This document shows positions 1 to 4,878 of a stretch of 8,263 nt of DNA, in pieces (positions within the stretch are counted from its first letter, which is position 1; every line of letters starts with the position of its first letter). Where the stretch lies: NCBI GenBank assembly GCA_016933985.1, contig JAFGTU010000199.1, forward strand, positions 1 to 8,263, in the 5' to 3' direction. The notes under the pieces are model-generated. The model had not been told where the DNA came from and made no database searches. It saw nothing but the letters and a program-made list of their open reading frames with translations. The position numbers and the translations under genes are program-made. The DNA is from Sedimentisphaerales bacterium. GTDB taxonomy: Bacteria > Planctomycetota > Phycisphaerae > Sedimentisphaerales > Anaerobacaceae.

Positions 1-1
1 A

Positions 2-100
2 AGCAAAAAGAAAGAAGAGGCTGCTACTCCAGAATACTACCTTAAAGACCTAACATCCTGGTCCAAACAACCGGGAGTACCTCACGGGGACGCATCTTGA
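2..100 (+). CDS. possible C-terminal end of a gene cut by the window edge
   Basis: Reading from base 2, 32 sense codons run to a TGA at 98-100. The other two plus frames stop at about bases 43-53. The peptide starts with a charged lysine/glutamate stretch (SKKKEEAA) followed by PEYYLKDLTSW and ends in PHGDAS, which looks more like the tail of a real protein than random translation. However, 32 open codons occur by chance fairly often, and I do not recognise the family. A possible insertion-sequence end lies 43 nt downstream, so this could be the tail of a transposase, but nothing in the peptide itself shows that. Confidence 0.3.
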   Translation, partial: SKKKEEAATPEYYLKDLTSWSKQPGVPHGDAS

Positions 101-142
101 AGACGTTGAGACGTCATAGATCAGACTAAAACTAGTGCCACC

Positions 143-161
143 GGGGCTGTTGAAAAAGTCC
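143..161. mobile_element. candidate terminal inverted repeat of an insertion sequence
   Basis: The sequence GGGGCTGTTGAAAAAGTCC, whose complement begins GGACTTTTTCAACAGCC, resembles the ends of several bacterial insertion sequences as I remember them (IS1182/IS4-like elements). Here it would be the right-hand end of an element lying to the left of the window. The partner repeat and any target duplication cannot be seen, so this is a resemblance only. Confidence 0.25.
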
Positions 162-203
162 GGAATTTGTTGTGATTGTTTTGATTAATTAGGGGGGGTA
201 GGG

Positions 204-238
204 GATTTCAGATTTCATATTCAAGATCTCAGATTTGG
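204..238. repeat. 7-nt degenerate tandem array (GATTTCA)
   Basis: Five consecutive 7-nt units: GATTTCA, GATTTCA, TATTCAA, GATCTCA, GATTTGG. The first two are identical, and the others match the consensus at 4, 6 and 5 of 7 positions. Confidence 0.6.
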
Positions 239-286
239 GCGCAGTGTCAATTGGGGAATGACGAAGAAGGTTGAATTGCGGAGGCC

Positions 287-307
287 CCCCCACCGCAGGG
301 GTGGGGG
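287..307. repeat. GC-rich perfect inverted repeat (hairpin)
   Basis: CCCCCACC at 287-294 pairs perfectly with GGTGGGGG at 300-307 around a 5-nt loop, GCAGG. No T-run follows on either strand, so it does not look like a standard intrinsic terminator. It may be a palindromic intergenic repeat unit; whether copies exist elsewhere in the genome cannot be seen here. Confidence 0.6.
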
Positions 308-351
308 CTAATCAGGGGTGATGGGGTGGTCAGACGTGATATGGAGAGAGA

Positions 352-396
352 TCGGACAGGTCGGACAGGTTGGACCAGTTGGACAGGTCGGACGGG
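352..396. repeat. 9-nt tandem array, five units (TCGGACAGG)
   Basis: Five head-to-tail 9-nt units: TCGGACAGG (352), TCGGACAGG (361), TTGGACCAG (370), TTGGACAGG (379), TCGGACGGG (388). Every unit keeps T, GGAC and a final G. There are no spacers between units, which rules out a CRISPR-type organisation. Confidence 0.8.
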
Positions 397-401
397 AACG
401 A

Positions 402-450
402 AAGACTCAAGACATAAGACCCAGGACGGGAGACAAAGGACAGGAGACGG
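402..450. repeat. 7-nt degenerate tandem array, seven units (RRGACNN)
   Basis: Seven consecutive 7-nt units share the pattern R-R-G-A-C-N-N: AAGACTC, AAGACAT, AAGACCC, AGGACGG, GAGACAA, AGGACAG, GAGACGG. The GAC core is invariant, while the last two positions vary freely. The array begins 5 nt after the 9-nt array ends. Confidence 0.65.
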
Positions 451-464
451 GAGAGACAACGGTT

Positions 465-518
465 ATCAGGGGATCAGGTGACCAGGAGGTGGTTATCAGG
501 ATATCAGGTCATCAGGAG
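465..518. repeat. 8-nt tandem array (ATCAGGNN) in two triplets
   Basis: Two groups of three 8-nt units occur at 465-488 (ATCAGGGG, ATCAGGTG, ACCAGGAG) and at 495-518 (ATCAGGAT, ATCAGGTC, ATCAGGAG), separated by GTGGTT. Each group is preceded by GGTT, so the 28-nt block 461-488 recurs at 491-518 with 24 of 28 identical positions. A triplet therefore seems to have been duplicated as a block. Confidence 0.75.
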
Positions 519-580
519 TTAAGGGAATGGACGCGAGCAAGACGCCCGCGACAGGGATGGAGGGAGGGCGGTGAGTGTGT

Positions 581-600
581 GGGCGAGGGCAAGGGATGGG
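581..600 (+). other. canonical G-quadruplex motif downstream of the phosphoesterase gene
   Basis: Four GGG tracts at 581-583, 587-589, 593-595 and 598-600 are separated by loops of 3, 3 and 2 nt. Three more GGG tracts lie just upstream at 554-556, 562-564 and 566-568. The G-rich strand is the template strand for the minus-strand phosphoesterase gene, whose stop codon is 9 nt away. Folding there could slow RNA polymerase or a replication fork; that effect is inference. Confidence 0.5.
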
Positions 601-609
601 AACTTGCGG

Positions 610-1476
610 TCATTTTCCACAAGGGTCGTCGTCGAGGATTCCTTCGAGCAAGAGATTTGCCATTGCAGGGCCCTGGTCGGTCATAGTCACCCATACGACA
701 TGGTCGAATTGGCAGTTATCGACTCCTGCAGGCGCTGAGGCCGGTCCTCCACCACCTGCGCCGGTGACGGCGAGAGTGTGGTAGGCCCGGCCCTTTCGAA
801 TAGACTTGCTGTATTTGTGGACGTGTCCTGTGAAGACGGTATAGTCTCTATCGGCCAGCAGGTCCTCCAATTTGCTCCAGTTATCGAGAAGCGGGCCCCT
901 CCACGCGGGCTGGTGCATGAAGACAAGCGTCCAACGGACATGGCTGTGCGACTTGAGTACCTTCCGAAAATAGTCAAGCTGGCTGTCGCTGATACTGCGT
1001 TTGGAAGGGTCCTCGGTATTGAGGCAGAGAAAGAGGACATCTCGATAAACAAAATGATAATAGCTTTGGCCGAGCCTCTGACGCCACTTCCGGGCCATCA
1101 CTTCGTTGGTGATATCATGATTGCCCGGCAGATAGAAGAACGGCATTTCGAGCTTCTGCACCAAAGAATCGAATTCGTCCCACTGCGTATCGAGCTCGGC
1201 GTTGTCCTCGATCTTGCCTTCAATATAATCTCCGATTGAGAGGACGAATTCGGGTTTCAGGAGATTAAGCTTGTCCACTGCTTCGGCAAAGACTCCCGGT
1301 CGATGCTTTCCGGTGCGGTCTGCGACAATCGCGAACTGGAAGTTCCTCGATCTATTGGCCAGATTCAGATGAGTCCAGGGATGGACGTCTCCGGACTTGC
1401 GGATGCTCAGTTTCGGACAACAACCAGTCAGGGCAATCGCGGCGGCAACGATAATAAGCTGTTTGAGAGTCTTCAC
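610..1476 (-). CDS. lipoprotein metallophosphoesterase (calcineurin-like)
   Basis: A 288-residue calcineurin-like metallophosphoesterase, probably anchored in the envelope. The N-terminus is a lipoprotein signal: Lys at 2 and 5, a hydrophobic stretch at 7-16 and lipobox LTGC ending at Cys19. Phosphoesterase motifs follow in order: D53 in VADRTG, GDYIE (82-86), GNHD (118-121), H188 in FMHQP, and GHVH (217-220). Two positions deviate from the usual pattern: the first motif is D-R-T, not D-x-H, and the second is GDxxE, not GDxxD. This may define a subfamily or shift the metal preference. The substrate cannot be told from sequence. Translation starts at a GTG (1474-1476), preceded by the strong ribosome-binding site AGAGGTG with 7-nt spacing. 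It lies 28 nt after recJ on the same strand and is likely co-transcribed with it. Confidence 0.9.
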   Translation of the reverse strand: MKTLKQLIIVAAAIALTGCCPKLSIRKSGDVHPWTHLNLANRSRNFQFAIVADRTGKHRPGVFAEAVDKLNLLKPEFVLSIGDYIEGKIEDNAELDTQWDEFDSLVQKLEMPFFYLPGNHDITNEVMARKWRQRLGQSYYHFVYRDVLFLCLNTEDPSKRSISDSQLDYFRKVLKSHSHVRWTLVFMHQPAWRGPLLDNWSKLEDLLADRDYTVFTGHVHKYSKSIRKGRAYHTLAVTGAGGGGPASAPAGVDNCQFDHVVWVTMTDQGPAMANLLLEGILDDDPCGK

Positions 1477-1483
1477 GGTTAGG

Positions 1484-1490
1484 CACCTCT
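1484..1490 (-). promoter_or_regulatory. ribosome-binding site fixing the GTG start of the phosphoesterase
   Basis: AGAGGTG on the minus strand lies 7 nt before the GTG at 1476. It supports the GTG as the true start and places the site in the short gap after the recJ stop codon, as expected for a second gene in an operon. Confidence 0.65.
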
Positions 1491-1504
1491 TCTATATTTC
1501 AGGT

Positions 1505-3274
1505 TCAGTCGAATTGGACGTCGGTGAGGACGAATTGGACGTTGGTGCTGCCGAGGTAGGTGTTGATTTGGGGCTGGTAGGCTACGTCGAAGGATTCGTG
1601 GTCGAGGAGCTTTTTCTCCAATTTTCCCATTCTGAAGCCTATACATCGGACGGCTGCGATGCCGTCGGTAATGGTAAGCTGCAAGTGGTCGCCGGCTGCG
1701 CCTACTCTTCTGGGAGGGTTGGCTAACCGGACGCCTCTTGTGGCGAAGCTCGGTTCGGGATTGCCCTGGCCGAAGGGTCCGAGCATCTGCAGCTCGCCGA
1801 CCATTTCCCTGTTGAATTCGCCGAGCGATGCCTCGGCGTCGATGTGGAGTTTTGCTGCGACGTCGGCTTCGTTGAGATTGTCTCTTGCGTATATCTCGAA
1901 TTCGGCGGCGAATCGCTCTATTTTTTCCGTGTGGATAGTGAGGCCGGCGGCCATTTCGTGGCCTCCGAAGGTGTTTAGATGCTCGGAACATGCCTCGATT
2001 GCCGTTAGCAGGCAGAATCCGGGGATGGACCTGGCGGAGCCTTGAGCAATTCCGTTCTCAGAGGCGGTGTTGATCATAATTGTTGGCCGATAGAACTTGT
2101 CCACTATTCGTGAAGCGACGATGCCGATAACGCCGGTATGCCAGGTCTCGTTGGCCAGGACGATGCTCTTTCTGTCGGGATGGTGGGCGCCCTGTTCGAC
2201 AATCATTTCGCAGGCCTGCTTGAATATTTTTCGCTGGAGCTGCTGGCGCTTGCTGTTTTGCTCTTTTAGATACTCGGCAATCTGCATGGAGCGGACAGCG
2301 CTATCGCTTGTGAGCAGTTCGACGGCCAATCGAGCGTGGCCCATCCTTCCGGCGGCGTTGAGCACCGGGGCGAGTCGAAAGCCGATGTCGAAGCTGTCGA
2401 GTCCCTTGCCTGTGAGGCCGGCCGACTCAATCAGGGCCAGGACGCCGGAGAGACGACATTGAGGCAGGGCCTTGAGGCCGTAGCTTGTCAACACCCGGTT
2501 CTCGCCTCGCAGGTCAACGACGTCGGCGATTGTGCCCATTGCGGCCAGGCTGGTTGCGTTGAGCATGAACTCTCTGAGCTCCGAGGCCAGCTTTTGGCCC
2601 GGGCTGAGCTGCTTGGCAACGGCCCATCCCAATTTGAAAGCAACCATTGCGCCGGCTGAATACTGGTTCGGATATTCTTCCTGCAGGGCGGGATGCACGA
2701 TGGCGACGGCCGTAGGCAGGGCGGCTTCGGCGTGAGAAGCCATTTGGTGATGATCGGTGATTATCAGGTCGAGGCCAAGCTCGTCGGCAAGCTCGGCTGA
2801 TTTGAAGGCCGTAATGCCGCAATCGACGGTGATGACCAGCTCGCTGCCGGCTTGCGCCAGTGAGCGGATGGCATCGGCGTTGAGGCCGTAGCCCTCGTCG
2901 ATTCGATGCGGAATGTAGTAGTCAACATCTGCGTCGAGGAGGCTGAGGAGCTGCCAGAGGATGGATACGCCCGTGATGCCGTCCACATCATAGTCGCCGT
3001 AAATAGTGATTTTTTGCTTATTGTTTATAGCGTGGGCGATTCTTTGGACTGCCTGGGGCACTCCAGGCATTTGTTCGGGCTCGATCAGCTCGGTGAGCCT
3101 GGGCTTGAGAAACGCGCGGGCGGCGCCGGCATCGGTTATGCCGCGATTGATCAAGAGCTGAGCCAGCAGATCCGAGGTTTTCAGCGACTTTGCAAGCTGC
3201 GCGGCCCGGCAATCAGCAGGCTTAACAGTCCATTGCTTACTCAGTCCGCCGGTGACAGATGCTGAAAGTGGCAT
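1505..3274 (-). CDS. recJ: single-stranded-DNA-specific 5'-3' exonuclease RecJ
   Basis: RecJ degrades single-stranded DNA 5' to 3' in recombination (RecF pathway), mismatch repair and rescue of stalled forks, using Mn/Mg ions. At 589 residues it matches the family's usual size. DHH phosphoesterase motifs are present: DYDVDG (94-99), DCG (151-153) and DHH (174-176). Then come NAAGRMGHA (306-314), GVIGIVASR (381-389) and the DHHA1 segment with SARSIPG near 413-419 and FGGHEMAAGL (436-445). The linker GPFGQGNPEP (499-508) leads into the C-terminal OB-like domain. I chose ATG at 3274 because AGGA (3285-3288) lies 10 nt upstream. An in-frame GTG at 3281-3283 adds three residues but sits almost on top of that AGGA. 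It lies about 31 nt downstream of the tRNA-Ser gene, leaving little room for its own promoter. Confidence 0.96.
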   Translation of the reverse strand: MPLSASVTGGLSKQWTVKPADCRAAQLAKSLKTSDLLAQLLINRGITDAGAARAFLKPRLTELIEPEQMPGVPQAVQRIAHAINNKQKITIYGDYDVDGITGVSILWQLLSLLDADVDYYIPHRIDEGYGLNADAIRSLAQAGSELVITVDCGITAFKSAELADELGLDLIITDHHQMASHAEAALPTAVAIVHPALQEEYPNQYSAGAMVAFKLGWAVAKQLSPGQKLASELREFMLNATSLAAMGTIADVVDLRGENRVLTSYGLKALPQCRLSGVLALIESAGLTGKGLDSFDIGFRLAPVLNAAGRMGHARLAVELLTSDSAVRSMQIAEYLKEQNSKRQQLQRKIFKQACEMIVEQGAHHPDRKSIVLANETWHTGVIGIVASRIVDKFYRPTIMINTASENGIAQGSARSIPGFCLLTAIEACSEHLNTFGGHEMAAGLTIHTEKIERFAAEFEIYARDNLNEADVAAKLHIDAEASLGEFNREMVGELQMLGPFGQGNPEPSFATRGVRLANPPRRVGAAGDHLQLTITDGIAAVRCIGFRMGKLEKKLLDHESFDVAYQPQINTYLGSTNVQFVLTDVQFD

Positions 3275-3297
3275 TAAAGGCACATCCTGTTAATTAC

Positions 3298-3305
3298 AAA
3301 AAAAA
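3298..3305 (-). terminator. T8 run directly after the tRNA (possible 3' end signal)
   Basis: Eight consecutive Ts on the minus strand follow the tRNA discriminator base immediately. With the GC-rich T arm and acceptor stem in front, this could act as a terminator or pause site and define the 3' end of the tRNA transcript. Because recJ begins only 24-31 nt further on, any termination must be partial if recJ depends on read-through. Confidence 0.35.
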
Positions 3306-3392
3306 CGGAGAGGGGGGGATTCGAACCCCCGGTGCCCTAAAGGGCACACCGGTTTTCGAAACCGGCTCGATCAGCCACTCCGACACCTCTCC
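3306..3392 (-). tRNA. tRNA-Ser (anticodon CGA)
   Basis: An 87-nt tRNA with the long variable arm of class II serine tRNAs. The acceptor stem GGAGAGG (3392-3386) pairs with CCTCTCC (3313-3307), and the discriminator base is G (3306). The D stem is TCG/CGA. The anticodon stem CCGGT/ACCGG encloses the loop TTCGAAA, giving anticodon CGA (3356-3358), which reads UCG. The variable arm is GTGCCC-TTTA-GGGCAC, and the T arm is GGGGG-TTCGAAT-CCCCC. No CCA is encoded: eight Ts follow the discriminator, so CCA must be added enzymatically. All stems are fully paired. Confidence 0.97.
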
Positions 3393-3407
3393 GGATGTCT
3401 ATTTCAC

Positions 3408-3436
3408 AGTATTCTCCATAGGCAGAACACATTCAA
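3408..3436 (-). promoter_or_regulatory. likely promoter of the tRNA-Ser gene
   Basis: On the minus strand, TTGAAT (3436-3431) and AATACT (3413-3408) are separated by exactly 17 bp. Each box matches the sigma70 consensus at 4 of 6 positions. The predicted transcription start near 3401 gives a leader of about 9 nt before the mature tRNA. It would probably also serve recJ and the phosphoesterase gene. Confidence 0.4.
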
Positions 3437-3492
3437 ACGGATTTTCCAGCCAGTTTACCTGCACCTTGCTTATGATGCAAGATGATTACAGA

Positions 3493-3530
3493 AAAGACCA
3501 ACTACAGTCTCTGTCTTGCGGGCGGTCTTT
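3493..3530 (-). terminator. possible terminator after the Tat-signal protein gene
   Basis: AAAGACC (3530-3524, minus strand) pairs with GGTCTTT (3499-3493) over 7 bp. The large intervening loop contains a small nested stem, ACAG-TCT-CTGT in plus-strand terms. The descending arm ends in TTTTC on the minus strand. It lies 31 nt after the stop codon of the upstream gene and before the tRNA promoter, a sensible position, but the long loop and short T-run make it weak. Confidence 0.3.
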
Positions 3531-3561
3531 GTGGTTAATGTGAAATGGGGCCGGAGCTTTC

Positions 3562-4632
3562 TCAGGCCATCCAGGGTCGTTTGCGATTCCTTGATTTCTC
3601 GATGGCCTTGACGACAATCTCCACGTCCTGCCTGACCTGCCAATCAAACATGCCTAGGCAAATGAAGTCTGCGCCGCTCTCGAATGCGTAGGCGATTCCA
3701 TCCTGAGCCGGGATCGCCCCTGCGGCCAGGACCTTGAACGCTATCCAGGGGACCTTCACATCCTGCATAAACTCCACCGTCTCCTCGTGGTCATGGCAGA
3801 ACATGTTATCGTGATACTGGGCGTGATTGGGCGAGTTGGCCTCGTACATCTCGATGAACCGCCTGTTCTCTTTGGGATGGGCCGACCAATACCTGTCGTG
3901 GTGGAGGGTCTTCATATAAAAATCGGGCTTGAGTCCCTCCTTCTCGCAGAACCGGATCGGCTCGAGCCGATGTGCGCAGATGCCGACGGGGACCCTGTGC
4001 TTCCTCATAATCTCGTAAGCCTTGATGATATTCTTCTGGTTGCCCTGGTGGCACCATACATCGGCGGCTCCTCCCCAGAGATATGCCGCGGAGGCCCCGA
4101 GTTCGATGTGCTCTTCAAGCAGCCGCTCATACTGGTTGATATCCGTGGTAATTACGTCGGCCAGCCATTTCATATTCCCTCCCCATTCGTCCCAGTACCT
4201 TGACAGTCTGAAGCGTGCGAAATTGTGGTTCTTCAGGACGATACCATTGACCCCATACTCCTCGCAGAGCTTCAAGGTCATGAGGATTCGCTCTTCGGTG
4301 TTGTAGCGTTCCGCGAGGGCACTGACATAGTCCAAATCGCGGGCGTGCATATTCATACTGATAAGGTTGCTGCCGCTCATCAGCCTGCCGAAGGTGATAT
4401 CTCCGATTTTGCCCGTGGGCATCTTCTGCCGCCTTGCCAGCACTTCCGGGGCATCCAAATCCAAGTCCCTGAGTCTGGCGTATTCCAGCCTGTCGGTCTT
4501 TGTAGTGATATCCGAGTCCGTCGAGGCGTCCACTGCTTCTGTTGCCAAGGCAGAAGACGAGACGCCAATAACGCCCATGGCGCCCAGTCCCCCAAGCACC
4601 TCCCTGCGATTCGGATACTTTGCAGACTTCAT
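3562..4632 (-). CDS. Tat-exported TIM-barrel-like protein of unknown function
   Basis: A 356-residue protein with a twin-arginine signal: NRREVLGG at 8-15, a hydrophobic stretch to about residue 25 and a likely cleavage site after ALA (28-30). It is therefore probably exported folded, possibly with a bound cofactor or metal. The mature part alternates beta-like and helical segments in a TIM-barrel style: GVNGIVLKNHNF (128-138), ASAAYLWGG (180-188), VPVGICAHRLEP (214-225), KVPWIAFKVLAAGAI (293-307) and ESGADFICLGMFD (318-330). Histidines and acidic residues cluster at 244-246 and 270-283, including HDHEE (280-284), and could bind metal. I cannot assign a reaction; it is reminiscent of sugar-isomerase/epimerase or aldo-keto-reductase-like barrels. 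The start ATG has GGAG 7 nt upstream. It is transcribed divergently from dxr. Confidence 0.85.
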   Translation of the reverse strand: MKSAKYPNRREVLGGLGAMGVIGVSSSALATEAVDASTDSDITTKTDRLEYARLRDLDLDAPEVLARRQKMPTGKIGDITFGRLMSGSNLISMNMHARDLDYVSALAERYNTEERILMTLKLCEEYGVNGIVLKNHNFARFRLSRYWDEWGGNMKWLADVITTDINQYERLLEEHIELGASAAYLWGGAADVWCHQGNQKNIIKAYEIMRKHRVPVGICAHRLEPIRFCEKEGLKPDFYMKTLHHDRYWSAHPKENRRFIEMYEANSPNHAQYHDNMFCHDHEETVEFMQDVKVPWIAFKVLAAGAIPAQDGIAYAFESGADFICLGMFDWQVRQDVEIVVKAIEKSRNRKRPWMA

Positions 4633-4639
4633 AGGCCTT

Positions 4640-4643
4640 CTCC
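4640..4643 (-). promoter_or_regulatory. ribosome-binding site of the Tat-signal protein gene
   Basis: GGAG on the minus strand, 7 nt before the ATG at 4632. It decides for this ATG over one at 4651, which lies in another reading frame. Confidence 0.6.
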
Positions 4644-4697
4644 AATTTCAAACCTCATCAACTTACCCGGCGAGATACAGTTCTGTCGATGACCATA

Positions 4698-4703
4698 ATT
4701 ATA
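4698..4703 (-). promoter_or_regulatory. TATAAT box facing the Tat-signal protein gene
   Basis: A perfect TATAAT on the minus strand, 65 nt before the ATG. Two TTGACA hexamers lie upstream on the same strand (4712-4707 and 4731-4726), but their spacings of 3 and 22 bp are not standard. The -10 box is therefore convincing and the -35 is not. Transcription would start near 4691. Confidence 0.4.
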
Positions 4704-4814
4704 TCGTGTCAAAAAAAGCCGGCATTGTCAAGTGGCGACTCGTCGCAGCGATCCAAGCAACGCTATCGCACTCAAGCCTTTACAAGGCAGACTCAGATTC
4801 ACGTTGGTTGGCTA

Positions 4815-4843
4815 TTGACAGCTATACGTACTATACTTAGTAT
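4815..4843 (+). promoter_or_regulatory. sigma70-type promoter of dxr
   Basis: A perfect -35 TTGACA (4815-4820), a 17-bp spacer and the -10 TAGTAT (4838-4843, matching at four positions including the conserved first TA and final T). The predicted start near 4850 leaves a short leader with GGAGG (4853-4857) close to the 5' end. A small inverted repeat, GCCTT-TAC-AAGGC (4776-4788), lies 26 nt upstream of the -35 box and could be an operator. Confidence 0.6.
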
Positions 4844-4878
4844 CGGCTCGGTGGAGGTAAGATAGGTATGCGTGCTTT

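Larger units (their letters stand above)
101..609. other. long intergenic region rich in short direct repeats
   Basis: No convincing gene lies between the possible stop codon at 98-100 and the end of the phosphoesterase gene at 610. The stretch contains an IS-end-like motif (143-161), four degenerate tandem arrays (204-238, 352-396, 402-450, 465-518), a hairpin (287-307) and a G-quadruplex motif (581-600). From about 318 to 609 the plus strand is strongly purine-rich. An open frame at 318-686 merely translates the repeats and runs into the phosphoesterase gene, so I do not call it. Confidence 0.7.

Noticed and set aside
102..115. GACGT-TGAG-ACGTC hairpin just after the possible stop codon at 98-100
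   Set aside because: Only a 5-bp stem and no T-run; not enough to call a terminator.
352..518. Repeat cluster as a CRISPR array
   Set aside because: Units are 7-9 nt, directly adjacent and degenerate, with no 20-40 nt spacers; no cas genes are in view.
318..686. 122-codon plus-strand open frame
   Set aside because: It translates the short tandem arrays into repetitive low-complexity peptide and runs into the 3' end of the well-supported phosphoesterase gene on the other strand.
778..1239. 153-codon plus-strand open frame
   Set aside because: Opposite-strand shadow of the phosphoesterase gene, which has a signal sequence, a ribosome-binding site and catalytic motifs.
4735..4746. GCGACTCGTCGC near-palindrome in the divergent intergenic region
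   Set aside because: A 4-5 bp stem with a tiny loop is expected by chance, and it is not positioned on either promoter core.
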